The notes beneath the pieces were generated by a model. That model did not search any database and was not told the origin of the DNA. It was given only the letters and a program-made list of their open reading frames with translations. A program made the translations under genes and the position numbers. A stretch of DNA of 64,000 nt from Paralithodes platypus (Eukaryota > Arthropoda > Malacostraca > Decapoda > Lithodidae): positions 34,727,911 through 34,791,910 of the forward strand of contig CM064580.1 of the NCBI GenBank assembly GCA_032716605.1, read 5' to 3'. Below are positions 1-11,800 of the stretch, piece after piece. Positions within the stretch are counted from its first letter, which is position 1. Every line of letters starts with the position of its first letter.

Positions 1-243
1 CCTCCCTGTCCACACCTACCCCACCCTCCCTTTCCACACCTACCCTACCTCATGTTAAGCATTTTCTAAGTCCCATTCTCACTCCTAGTATAAAGCTTTC
101 TTCTTCTATTCCATGCTTCACCCTCCTTTCCATCCCCATGCCCAAGAACACCTGCAGGATTGAGAGATTGGGATGGGAAGGGTAACTCAGGAAAGGTTCG
201 TATCTAACACCTTAATTACCTTCGCCAAATCACCATCTCTTAA
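1..243. other. Non-coding, C-rich leader
   Basis: Pyrimidine-rich sequence with repeated short CCTACCC/CCTCCC words. No open frame, RNA or element boundary was recognised before MITE-1 begins at the TTAA at 244. Confidence 0.5.
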
Positions 244-607
244 TTAAGGGGAGATGGACCGTGTTGGTGGACCCCTTTCTCCCTCGTGTTTAGACCTATT
301 ACTTTTGAGATTTTAAGACGTTCGGCCCATTAGTTTGGCGATTTTAACACCTTTAGTTCCATTTCGTTGTCAAATTTAAGACCGATCATGCCATTTAGGT
401 GTCGATTTTCTTCCTGGCAAGGGAAAGCGAGCCTGAAATTATACGAGGAACCAGCCTTTGGCCGGGACATTTTTCTACCGAAAAATGTACAAATTTATCT
501 TGAGGAGGGAGGGTGTGTGGGTGTTTTTCTAAGTTCAAGAGAGGTCTAGCGAGGAAATTAAAATATAAATGAATAAATGGACCAAAAAACAGCCACTATC
601 CCCTTAA
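244..607 (+). mobile_element. MITE-1 copy (TTAA-flanked, non-autonomous)
   Basis: Starts TTAAGGGGAGATGG and ends CCACTATCCCCTTAA, so the ends are inverted and both carry TTAA. About 364 bp. The centre holds the family core GCGAGC...GAGCCTG, then a CCGGCC-type hairpin and the hairpin ACATTTTTC-TACC-GAAAAATGT. The same sequence recurs at least nine more times here in both orientations. There is no coding capacity; the small frames inside are chance. TTAA duplication is the hallmark of piggyBac-type transposases, so mobilisation by such an enzyme is inferred, not seen. Confidence 0.85.
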
Positions 608-865
608 GACCACCCTCCCAGTTCCACATTAGCCGTACGGTACCTCAGCATCAGTATTTTCTATGTCCCTTTCTAGCTCCTAATTCGTATGTCCTATTAT
701 TATTCCTCTTCTTGTCCCTTCCTCCCCTTCCCTTCCCACCCTCACACCCTAGAACAGCTGGAGGGTTGAGGGGTGAGGATAAGGAGGGTAACTCCTAAAA
801 GGCTCGTATCTCACACCTTAATACCTTCTCCACAACAACACCAACATCACCTCTCCCACCTTCCC
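608..865. other. Non-coding spacer
   Basis: Pyrimidine-rich spacer between two MITEs, with a TACGGTA-type motif near 636. The 73-residue frame across it has low-complexity composition and resembles no known protein. Confidence 0.4.
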
Positions 866-1248
866 TTAAGGGGGCTCACCTCGCTTTATACTCCCTCTCT
901 CCCTCTCTCTCTGGGTTGTATTAATTCGGCCCCATTCAGCCTACTGTTTTAAGACGTTTACCCCCATCCAGGTGTCAATATTTTCCTGGCGAGCGGTAGC
1001 GAGCCAGCATATATATTTTTTGTTTTGACAGCAAGCTAAATTTGTACATTTTTCGATAGACAAATTTTTCCGGCGAAGCCGGATTTCTCCATACAATGCT
1101 GGCTCGCTATCGCTTGCCAGGAAGAAATCGACACCTGGATGGGGACAAACGTCTTAAAACACTTGGCTGAATGGGGCCGAATGGATACAAGCCAGGGAAA
1201 GAGAGAAAAGGAGAGAAAGATACAAAAAAAGACGGTGACCCCCCTTAA
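866..1248. mobile_element. MITE-1b copy (long palindromic TTAA element)
   Basis: Begins TTAAGGGGGCTCACC and ends GGTGACCCCCCTTAA. Unlike MITE-1, the arms stay complementary almost to the middle: the segment with the GCGAGC...GCGAGCC core on the left is mirrored near 1100-1120 on the right, so the 383-bp element could fold into one long hairpin. The asymmetric centre holds GTACATTTTTCGATAG followed by a CCGGC-GAA-GCCGG hairpin. A second copy, split by a SINE, lies at 25571-26248. Non-coding. Confidence 0.8.
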
Positions 1249-2168
1249 GACCCCTCCTACCTGCCCACGCCTCCCCAGCCTCTTTTAAAACATATTTTAA
1301 ATCCTAAGCCTTTCGTAAACTTACACAAACAACATAGACACGCGAATAAACACTAGACGCAAATACGAACACAGACCTCTCACTAGCACACACAGTGGGT
1401 TACACACTCATGCAGACGCACATACGTACAGTATACTAGCACCCTCTCAATCACTCACGGGTACACATGCACTCTTTATCTATCTATGTATATATGTATC
1501 TATCTATACATCTATCTATCTATCTATCTGAACATTCATTTTAAACAATTCAGTCTAACAATACACCCGCATCCCTCTATTTCCTCGCAGTATACAGTAT
1601 AGTTTCGCCTTCTTCCCTATTGAATGTACAGTCGCAGTCAATTGTTTCGCTACACTGGGAATGGCATACAACGTTGTAGGCTATTGGACCTCTTGTCACT
1701 AATAGGTTCCAACATTTCTAAACTTAGCCGAGTTTCAGTTATGGAATATCCAATCAGAACTTCTGGTATAACACATATCCCCAAACAGCACATGCAAACC
1801 CTCCAATGCATAATAATAAATAACTTCGAACATATAAGTTCAAACTGTGTGTATATGCCGACAAAATAGTACTTTTCCTTTTAGGCAGCATTAATCGGGC
1901 ATTTTATTTTTATTTTTGTTGTTTATGTTTTCATATTTTCTAGCTTGCAACCGATTCTGGCTATAGTTTGTCATCACATGTTCGCCGAGTTTATCTCCAA
2001 CTGCTTGATTTATGTACGATCGGCAAGTCCACACAGTCAGATACAAACTTATGAGGAGAGCGAATTAATCGATCGAAGCAACTGCTTTCGGTGATTATAT
2101 TTACGAGTCACAGGCCAAAATCCAATACCGGCTTGTAAAATCGGCGGAAAACCCCGTGTGACTCTACC
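1249..2168. other. Intergenic, contains a (TATC)n microsatellite
   Basis: AT-rich, no recognisable gene. A TATC/TATG tract occupies about 1476-1529. The 81-residue frame at 1624-1869 has no recognisable domain. Confidence 0.5.
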
Positions 2169-2538
2169 TTAAGGGGAGATAGGCCGTTTTTCTGGTCCCC
2201 TTTCTTCCTCATGCTCATCCCCAATAGTTTTAATATTTTGAGACGTTTTCCCCATTAGTTTGTCGATTTTAAGACCTTTCGCCCCATTTCGTTGACAATA
2301 TTTAGACCTTTCGTGCCCTTTAGGTGTCGATTTTGTTTTCAGGCGAGCAATAGCGAACCTGTAATTGTGGAGGAACCGGCCTTTGACCGTGACATTTTTC
2401 TACCAAAAAATGTACAAATTTATCTCGAAGGGGGATCTAATGGATGTGTTTTAAGTTTGATGGAGGTCTAGGGAGGAAACTAAACAATAAATGAATATAT
2501 AAATAAATAGACCCCCCAAAAATAACCAGTCCCCTTAA
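2169..2538 (+). mobile_element. MITE-1 copy
   Basis: Starts TTAAGGGGAGATAGG, ends CCAGTCCCCTTAA, about 370 bp, with the usual central hairpins (ACATTTTTC-TACC-AAAAAATGT near 2392). Its right TTAA (2535-2538) is also the left TTAA of the adjoining MITE-2. Confidence 0.85.
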
Positions 2539-2794
2539 CCCGTTCAGTACCAGTGTCATCCATTAATTATATTCTGGCAATGATTGGACCAACCAACCCT
2601 TTTAACTACCACAGATCCTTCTTCAGCTGCATAATGTCGTTATTCAGCTTAGGAAGGACCTCTAGTAATAATAACGCTTCAAACTATCTCCACCAACCCT
2701 TTTAACTACCACAGATCCTTCTTCAGCTGCATAATGTCGTTTAAATATGGCTAGCATGTAATATAACACACGTCGCTGGTACTCAAAGGGTTAA
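2535..2794. mobile_element. MITE-2 copy (TTAACCC-type)
   Basis: Starts TTAACCCGTTCAGTACCAG and ends CTGGTACTCAAAGGGTTAA: inverted ends of about 19 bp flanked by TTAA. About 260 bp, non-coding. An internal segment of about 50 bp (around 2592 and again around 2692) is duplicated roughly 100 bp apart. TTAA followed by CCC(T/C)TT resembles piggyBac-family termini. Relatives lie near 13.2, 45.4, 51.1 and 61.6 kb. Confidence 0.8.
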
Positions 2795-3124
2795 CCCTTC
2801 CCTTTGAACCATACCGGTACCTGCCCAGACTCTCCTTCCACTGGCGGCCTTTGTTAACCCTTTTGGTTTGTTGACGGCCTCCTCCGTCTGGGTTTGGTTC
2901 ATAGTACGCCATTATATTCAGCTTAGGACTGACATATAGAACTCGTGTACAGTCGTATCCAATAATATGGTTACACCCATTTGAATCCCTGCAAGTTATT
3001 TTTTAGCCAATAACGATACAGTTGAAGTGAACTTGTACAAACATGTCAAAATAGCTGGGACTTTTCAGAGACATTTCTCTTAAAGAAATATGACTCGAAT
3101 AATGCACTAAAAGTTTACTTTAAT
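2795..3124. other. Non-coding spacer with a TACCGGTA site
   Basis: A further TTAACCCTT-containing stretch follows MITE-2 directly (2791-2875), possibly a degraded relative, with TACCGGTA at 2812-2819. No gene seen. Confidence 0.4.
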
Positions 3125-3371
3125 TTAAGGGGGATTGGTTAGTTTTTCTAGACCCCCTTCTCCCTCATGTTTTTTACATGCTCGCTTTCGCTCGCCAGAA
3201 CATCGACACCTAAATGCACGAAAATTCTTAAAATTGACAGCAATTAGGTGAAAGGTCTTACAATCGCCAAACTAATGGGCCGAACGTCTTAGCATCTCAA
3301 AACAAATGGGGCTAAACATGAGGGAGAAGGGGGCCCAGCCAAAGACCTCTTAAGTGATAATCTCCCCTTAA
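3125..3371. mobile_element. Fold-back MITE-1 derivative
   Basis: The left end reads as the MITE-1 5' end in plus orientation (TTAAGGGGGATTGGTT to the CCCTCATG block). From about 3180 the rest is MITE-1 5'-half sequence in minus orientation, ending at TTAA 3368-3371. Both termini therefore derive from the same MITE-1 end, and the 3' half is missing. 247 bp, non-coding. Confidence 0.7.
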
Positions 3372-3762
3372 CGTGAATCAATTACCGGTACTGGTATCAC
3401 GGTATTCATCTTTCCTATTGCTATTGACAAAAGTTCTGTCAGTTTAGGTTTAATATATTCTTCAAGTGCATTTACATTGGTGTATTTTGTTAATATACAG
3501 TATAGCTCTTTTTAACCCCTAGGGGCCTAGAGGATTATGACGCATTTTAACAGTTTGTTTTGGCTATCATTAGACGATTATATTCAGTTGTAGAAGGCAC
3601 GCAGGTTATCAAAGGGGTAAAGTCTATCTCAATTAACCTTCTGACTTGGGCGGGTGCCCAACCCCGAAAGGGGTTGAAATAGGGGAGCTATCCCCCCGCC
3701 AAAGGCGGCTTTCTAGGGCCTTACCTAGCTGATGCCGAGAGGACTGGGTTCTAGTCATGTGG
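3372..3762. other. Spacer with MITE-2-like remnant and GC-rich hairpin
   Basis: TACCGGTA at 3383-3390. At about 3510-3619 a TTAACCCCTAGGGG...CAAAGGGGTAA segment resembles the ends of MITE-2. At 3655-3712 short GC-rich inverted repeats occur (CCCCGAAAGGGG, CCGCCAAAGGCGG). This part may be the 5' portion of the SINE-like element that follows. Confidence 0.4.
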
Positions 3763-4170
3763 TGATGGGCTGGTCTATCTGAGTGAGAACTGAGCGATCT
3801 CTGCCATACCCATAGCTTACTCTGACTGTTAATTTTACTTATATATTTTCTAGATCTCGAGTGACGGCGTCTCTTCCGTGGATTGACCTCCCAATTTACC
3901 AAGATTGGAAGCCAAAGCGTCACATTTTTCCTTTGCCTCTCAACTTTCTCTTCATAATTGCTGAGGGGCACAGGGCCCTGGGCGGGGCTTTGGTTTCCCG
4001 GGCGTTTCCGCACCCTCCTCAGCTCCCCGCCATGGAGTGGCTTCAGTCACCCAGGCTTTATTGGGGTCGGCAGGGAGGGTTCTGTGGGGGCACTCGGTTA
4101 TGGCCTTGGCCTTGCTCGGGGCCTTGGGGCTGTTCGGCCAGGCAGTTTGGGGAACAACAACAACAACAAC
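3763..4170 (+). mobile_element. SINE-like retroposon copy 1, (AAC)n tail
   Basis: About 408 bp ending in six AAC units at 4153-4170. It aligns over its whole length with the minus-strand copy at 37222-37640. Open frames inside are shared by both copies in several phases and look incidental. The (AAC)n tail and the target duplication of the second copy indicate LINE-driven retroposition. No Pol III box pair is clear, so a 5'-truncated LINE end is an alternative. No convincing target duplication is visible for this copy, which may extend further 5'. Confidence 0.65.
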
Positions 4171-7100
4171 ATACCCTTCCTAATTAATTAATTAATGAAG
4201 TCTTTTAATAATGGCCAGAAAACAAAAAAATATTTGTGTCATCGTATCTTGAAAGGGTTAACTACTGGGTTAAACTCGTCTGTTCAGCCAGGCAACCTAG
4301 GGAACGACTACTACTCGTCTGGACGTAGATAATATACAATACCGGTATTTACTGTAAAAGTCGCCATCAGATCAAAATTGTTCAGCATCCAATCGAATCC
4401 CTTTTTTTCTTGAAAACAAAATCACTTGGCACTTGATAGAATAAACATAAATATTCGTTAACAGATTGACGATGTTAAGGCAAACAAGTGCTTAGTTTTT
4501 TTTATGAAAGACTACAAAGAGAACCGAACACAAATCCAATGTAACAGTTCTGTACGCCACCACCTGAGGCGCTATGGTCAGGGCTCAGCCTGAGTCCTCT
4601 ATGAGGACTCGAGGAGGTTTTAACCATATATGTTATAATAGACGAGGCATTGCTTCCCTTCTGTTGTTTGTCTAATAACTCTAAAGTTGTTACTACATTA
4701 GCCTACAGACGGCACTCGTTCTATAAATCTACATAGCCAACATTACCTTTCCGATATTAGTGAAGACATGAAACATAATATTCTAACTAGTGTCGCTAAA
4801 AATGGAAAACTGGGACAGGTGGCGGTATTTTAGGATTTTGACACTTTCTAATTTTGTAATTACTCTTCCTATAGATTACATCAAGTACCGGTAATACACC
4901 AAATCCCAGGGCTTAGCAGATACCCAACGCCTGAAGTACGGCTATATGCAGCACAAAGTATGATTTATGGAGGCTACTGTAAATAAGGTGCCATAATTGA
5001 TCCCACTGAAGTCCCTGTCCTGGCCTCGGGATGGGTGTATTGTTGTTGTGACCAAGAGACCAGTATACCGTACAGCATTAATTCTGCCTGCGACTCAGCA
5101 GGGCCGAGGGGGTGGCGTGGAATATCCTTCTAAATAACAACACCAACTCAGGTTGATATTGGTTAGGGGGGGGGGGTATAAGGCTACTGGTTTGTTTAAG
5201 ATCTGGTAAGAATCTTATGGATAAGCCCGTGTGCCTTCTATTTACTATCAGTATGCCGTGGTATAATTAACTAGGCTCAGAAATCAATAGCACCAACAGC
5301 GACAAAAACACAACCAATCACAACCAGGTGTTACACAAGTACAAAAGTAGTTTGTGGAAGCTACCTGTAAGTTTCAGATTACCAGTACCATAATTAATAT
5401 ATAATAATTAATGTTTAGTGTTACTATTCCAATTTGTTGTATTGCTGAACACTTCCGTCAAATATTTCCAATGTCAACAAGGCTAAATACTGATCGATAA
5501 TACCTACATCAGTAACAAATACAATCACCACTCACAACAGAAAAAGCAATACAATTAATAGGAACAAGAAAAGAAACAAAAAATAGATAGAACACAACAC
5601 AAACATAAGAGGATCAACTCTAAAAAATTACAAAATTTCGCCAAGTAAACTTATAGAATAAAGAATACAACAATTACCGGGCATCAGTCATTCAGATAAA
5701 TTTTACAGTCGATCGAAGTGTAGCTCCATATACAGCACTTGTATATAGCCTAGCCTATACAATTTGGAAAAACTGACCTTACCAAATAATCGTGAATCTG
5801 TGATTAACTGTAAAGGAGTAGATTTCTCTATAACAGTAAAAGAAACTGTGCCAAAGATCACATCGAACTCGTCAAGCAATGAACCCTAAAATCATGGTTA
5901 CGCAAGATCCTCTCACCGGGACCCCATCCAACTTACCTTGTCCCCATTTAAGGCACAGGTATTCGAGTACTTTTAATTCATTCTACCTAAAATTAAACAA
6001 TTCTATTTTATTTGGGTAAAGGAGGCGTGGAGGTCAAGGGTTGTTTGAGGTCATATGCATATCTTATTTTAAAAGAGGTCCTTTCTAAGCAAAGTAAAAC
6101 CTTGAAGGGAGAGTCAGAATTAAATGGAAGAACTACGTCACGGTGGTCTACTGAAAGAGTCCAGGACGAGTTACGTTGACAATTTTCCAGCAATGTCTTT
6201 AAGCAATTCTACTACGAATTCAACTTCGCAGAAAAATAGCCAACTGAAATTATCTACTCTTAGTATAGTTGCCGATCCCAATAATCATCGAATTGTATGT
6301 ATGAATTCTTCCTCAAATATCCCATCTAGCTTCAGAAAATCAGCATTATAAAACAAAACATTACAACAAAGATGCACCGGTAGTGATGACTAAGCTTACC
6401 TTCCATCTCACCAAGTTAATCTACTTACAATCCACTTGACCATCTCGAATCTACTCACTAAACTTTTTTCTTCAATAAGTACCTTAGCGTTGTCTAGTAC
6501 TGTATGCGACACGCTTTCAGAATCAACAATTTATGAGTTAAGGCAGCTTTATTATACATTGTTATTGACAGTGTTATTAAAAAAATACACTAAACCCATT
6601 CAACATGCTTACCGTTTATAGTACGGTACTCATTCCATCCCCAAAGGTGAAGACAATAAATAATCATCCAATACCCAGTAACTGCCTTACAATATTTGGC
6701 GTATAATTACTTGATATGAATGTCAATTACACCTGCAAATAATAAATTACTACATTTAACAGTTATCATTGGAACATGTCCTTTTATAAGTATATTACGC
6801 ATACTTTCATAATTCGAGTCCCATCTTCACAGCTCTTCACAACTCAAAATATATTCCCAGACAACACAGAACAAAACTTGAGTAAAAATAGTAAAACATG
6901 CTGGTTAATTTGTTTTTATCTATTGTAATAGAGAGGTACAGTAGCCAAAGTTGAAATTGTGGAAATAGAACAACTTTTGAAGTATACATAATAACTGTGA
7001 CCCCCCCCCCCCAGTCCACGAAATGTTGGGGGTCCTGACGTAAGCCACTCTAACAATTCGAACCTGGGGTGAAGACAGACTGGTTTACTGTGGGGTGAAG

Positions 7101-7197
7101 GGCAGTGAGGGGGGTTATATATATTGCTTCAGTTCCGCTCGGGAAGAATGACTTTATCAAAATTCCCATCAAACTATTCGTGCTTATTACTTAAAAG
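4171..7197. other. Intergenic, no recognisable gene
   Basis: About 3 kb of AT-rich sequence. It includes (TTAATTAA)-like tracts at 4180, a G-run near 5167, a C-run near 7002 and TACCGGTA at 4340-4347 and 4886-4893. Short frames (for example 6124-6351 and 6436-6621) have no domain, signal peptide or conserved motif that I recognise. Confidence 0.45.
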
Positions 7198-7870
7198 TAC
7201 CGTTGGATTATGCTGTTCAATTTTGGTGTCCTTATTACAGAATGGACATAGATTCATTGGAGAGAGTACAACGTAGAATGACAAAAATGATCCATAATAT
7301 TAGAAATCTTCCGTATGAAGAAAGGTTGAATAAATTAGGCTTACATTCGTTAGAGAGACGCAGAGTTAGAGGGGACATGATAGAGGTGTTCAAGTGGGTT
7401 AGTGGGATTAATAAAGGGGACATTAAAAATGTACTAAAGCTCAGTGATAGCGAAAGAACTCGAACAAATGGTTTCAAATTAGATCAATTTCGTTTCAGAA
7501 AGGATATAGGCAAATATTGGTTTGGTAACAGAGTTGTAGATAGGTGGAATAGGCTACCGAGTGCTATAGTGGGATCAAGAACGATAGGGAGCTTTAAGAT
7601 AAAATTAGATAGGCATATGGACGATATGGGTTGGGTGTGAGGGGGATCGGTCATGTGTGGGCCAATCGGCGCTCTGTAGACCCCCGTTTTCTGACCTCTA
7701 ACCGTTTCGGTGAGGTCAGTCCTAACGGTGTTCGTGAGCTGGACTGTGTAAGCCCAGCTTATAAGGCCTTATAATTAGGGTTAGGTGTGAGAGGGATCTG
7801 CCTTGTTTGGGCCAATCGGCTTTCTGCAGACTCCCATTTTCTTATGTTCTTATGTTCTACCCTAACTTAT
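7198..7870 (+). mobile_element. LINE A 3' fragment (CR1-like)
   Basis: A 5'-truncated insertion: the C-terminal part of ORF2, a 3' UTR of about 210 bp and a tail of TTCTTATG repeats. It is nearly identical over the coding part to 18880-19320. Octamer tails rather than poly(A) are typical of the CR1 group, which supports the clade call. A second block of the tail octamers follows at 7868-7890. Confidence 0.85.
7203..7640 (+). pseudogene. LINE A ORF2 C-terminal fragment
   Basis: About 145 residues of the region downstream of the reverse transcriptase palm: MDYAVQFWCPYY, then LERVQRRMTKMI, then YEERL...LHSLERRRVRGDMI and a final WNRLPSAIV segment. This is the conserved C-terminal part of CR1/Jockey-group ORF2 proteins. 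Endonuclease and catalytic RT motifs are absent, so it cannot be active. The frame is uninterrupted to its stop, which suggests a fairly young insertion. Confidence 0.85.
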
Positions 7871-8083
7871 ATGTTCTTATGTTCTACCCTAACTTATTTT
7901 AATCCATCCCAGACCAATCAAATGTAACCAAGACCAATATAAACAACCCAATTCATTCCAGCTCAACCCAACTTAACCTAATCTACCAGAGCCCAATCCA
8001 ACCCAAACAACCCAATTTAACCAAACCTTACCTTAGCCCACACAAACCGTGTCTGGTATTAACTTCAGTGCAACCAAACTGAG
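7871..8083. repeat. Cryptic AACCCAA/CCTAA-rich tract
   Basis: Degenerate runs of AACCCAA, AACTTAACC and ACCTAATC words across about 180 bp following the LINE tail. No fixed period. Confidence 0.4.
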
Positions 8084-8306
8084 TAAAGGGGGTCATCATA
8101 CGAAAAATTGTATTGTCAATCAACGATCGATAAAAATGTTCAAGTAACATTTCTGGGATCTTCTGCACTGATATCGGAAACTATACTGAACATAGATGGA
8201 TTTAGGTGACAACATTATTGTAAAAGTTAGTCTCGTAAGGTGCCTGTTCAGTGCTGAAGATAAAGGCTAATATAAGGGAAAAAGCGGTCGTGTGATGCCA
8301 GCTTAA
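8084..8306. mobile_element. MITE-3 copy (TAA-flanked)
   Basis: Ends at AGC(T/G)GG-like inverted termini with a TCATACGA/TCGTGTGA core, flanked by TAA at 8084-8086 and 8304-8306. It aligns with 55833-56051 through its length (shared CACTG(A/G)TATCGGAAACTA segment). A 3-bp TAA/TWA duplication suggests PIF/Harbinger-type mobilisation (inference). Non-coding. Confidence 0.65.
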
Positions 8307-8820
8307 GGTATATGGGTGAATGATCTTGCAGGCGAAAACAGCAAGCACCCTCTAGCACGATTCGGGTGCCACTACATTGAATAGTCACTCATCGTCCTCT
8401 GGGTTTTTGTCCCGCGTCACCTGGGCCAGTCACGATCACTTCGCCGTGACCTGACCTAACCTGACCTGACCCTCCACATGCCTCTCTCACGCTACTACAG
8501 CAACCTTCACCTTCACCCGCCTCACTTTCAACCACCTACATCCCTCCCAATACCGGTTCCGTACCGTACCCATCTTCTCGTGTCCTACCGTACTCTTCAG
8601 GTTCACACGTTGATGTAATCACTGGAATGTCTCGTGTCGGAGTTGTAATTGTTAAATTACCGACGTTGAAGTCGGAGCTATATTCACAGACTCCACATCC
8701 CTGGATAATATTCAGTCAATGTAGGTACAGCTACTGACAAATTAATGTTCGTTAGTTCCTGCGATTTTCTTTATGCAAATTGATTCATGTAAAGTATATA
8801 GATATTCAGATCAAATCAGC
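8307..8820. other. Intergenic, no gene seen
   Basis: Contains a short CCTGA/CCTAA run at 8449-8473 and several ACCGGT/ACCGTACC words at 8551-8592. No coding signal. Confidence 0.4.
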
Positions 8821-11800
8821 GAACTATCAATAAATACCGTACAGTAAATAGTACCTACCGGTATGTATTTACTATCAATATATACCGTACAGTACATAGT
8901 ACCTACCGGTATGTATTTACTATCAATATATACCGTACAGTACATAGTACCTACCGGTATGTATTTAATATCAATAAATACCGTACAGTACATAGTACCT
9001 ACCGGTATGTATTTACTATCAATATATACCATACAGTACATAGTACCTACCGGTATGTATTTAATATCAATAAATACCGTACAGTACATAGTACCTACCG
9101 GTATGTATTTACTATCAATAAATACCGTACAGTACATAGTACCTACCGGTATGTATTTACTATCAATAAATACCGTACAGTACATAGTACCTACCGGTAT
9201 GTATTTACTATCAATAAATACCGTACAGTACATAGTACCTACCGGTATGTATTTACTATCAATAAATACCGTACAGTAAATAGTACCTACCGGTATGTAT
9301 TTACTATCAATATATACCGTACAGTACATAGTACCTACCGGTATGTATTTACTATCAATATATACCGTACAGTACATAGTACCTACCGGTATGTATTTAC
9401 TATCAATAAATACCGTACAGTAAATAGTACCTACCGGTATGTATTTACTATCAATATATACCGTACAGTACATAGTACCTACCGGTATGTATTTACTATC
9501 AATAAATACCGTACAGTACATAGTACCTACCGGTATGTATTTACTATCAATATATACCGTACAGTACATAGTACCTACCGGTATGTATTTACTATCAATA
9601 AATACCGTACAGTACATAGTACCTACCGGTATGTATTTACTATCAATATATACCGTACAGTACATAGTACCTACCGGTATGTATTTACTATCAATAAATA
9701 CCGTACAGTAAATAGTACCTACCGGTATGTATTTACTATCAATATATACCGTACAGTACATAGTACCTACCGGTATGTATTTACTATCAATATATACCGT
9801 ACAGTACATAGTACCTACCGGTATGTATTTACTATCAATATACCGTACAGTACATAGTACCTACCGGTATGTATTTACTATCAATAAATACCGTACAGTA
9901 AATAGTACCTACCGGTATGTATTTACTATCAATATATACCGTACAGTACATAGTACCTACCGGTATGTATTTACTATCAATATATACCGTACAGTACATA
10001 GTACCTACCGGTATGTATTTACTATCAATAAATACCGTACAGTACATAGTACCTACCGGTATGTATTTACTATCAATAATACCGTACAGTACATAGTACC
10101 TACCGGTATGTATTTACTATCAATAAATACCGTACAGTAAATAGTACCTACCGGTATGTATTTACTATCAATATATACCGTACAGTACATAGTACCTACC
10201 GGTATGTATTTACTATCAATATATACCGTACAGTACATAGTACCTATCGGTATGTATTTACTATCAATAAATACCGTACAGTAAATAGTACCTACCGGTA
10301 TGTATTTACTATCAATATACCGTACAGTACATAGTACCTACCGGTATGTATTTACTATCAATAAATACCGTACAGTACATAGTACCTACCGGTATGTATT
10401 TACTATCAATATATACCGTACAGTACATAGTACCTACCGGTATGTATTTACTATCAATAAATACCGTACAGTACATAGTACCTACCGGTATGTATTTACT
10501 ATCAATATATACCGTACAGTACATAGTACCTACCGGTATGTATTTACTATCAATAAATACCGTACAGTAAATAGTACCTACCGGTATGTATTTACTATCA
10601 ATATATACCGTACAGTACATAGTACCTACCGGTATGTATTTACTATCAATATATACCGTACAGTACATAGTACCTACCGGTATGTATTTACTATCAATAT
10701 ATACCGTACAGTACATAGTACCTACCGGTATGTATTTACTATCAATAAATACCGTACAGTACATAGTACCTACCGGTATGTATTTACTATCAATATATAC
10801 CGTACAGTACATAGTACCTACCGGTATGTATTTACTATCAATAATACCGTACAGTACATAGTACCTACCGGTATGTATTTACTATCAATATATACCGTAC
10901 AGTACATAGTACCTACCGGTATGTATTTACTATCAATAAATACCGTACAGTACATAGTACCTACCGGTATGTATTTACTATCAATATATACCGTACAGTA
11001 CATAGTACCTACCGGTATGTATTTACTATCATAAATACCGTACAGTACATAGTACCTACCGGTATGTATTTACTATCAATATATACCGTACAGTACATAG
11101 TACCTACCGGTATGTATTTACTATCAATAAATACCGTACAGTACATAGTACCTACCGGTATGTATTTACTATCAATATATACCGTACAGTACATAGTACC
11201 TACCGGTATGTATTTACTATCAATAAATACCGTACAGTACATAGTACCTACCGGTATGTATTTACTATCAATAAATACCGTACAGTTCATAGTACCTACC
11301 GGTATGTATTTACTATCAATATACCGTACAGTACATAGTACCTACCGGTATGTATTTACTATCAATAAATACCGTACAGTACATAGTACCTACCGGTATG
11401 TATTTAGTATCAATAAATACCGTACAGTACATAGTACCTACCGGTATGTATTTACTATCAATATATACCGTACAGTACATAGTACCTACCGGTATGTATT
11501 TAGTATCAATATATACCGTACAGTACATAGTACCTACCGGTATGTATTTACTATCAATAAATACCGTACAGTACATAGTACCTACCGGTATGTATTTACT
11601 ATCAATAAATACCGTACAGTACATAGTACCTACCGGTATGTATTTACTATCAATAAATACCGTACAGTACATAGTACCTACCGGTATGTATTTACTATCA
11701 ATAAATACCGTACAGTACATAGTACCTACCGGTATGTATTTACTATCAATAAATACCGTACAGTACATAGTACCTACCGGTATGTATTTACTATCAATAA

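Noticed and set aside
3861..4191. Protein-coding gene in the GC-rich block at 3.9-4.2 kb
   Set aside because: The same block recurs at 37.2-37.6 kb as a retroposed repeat with a target duplication. Frames differ in length and phase between copies.
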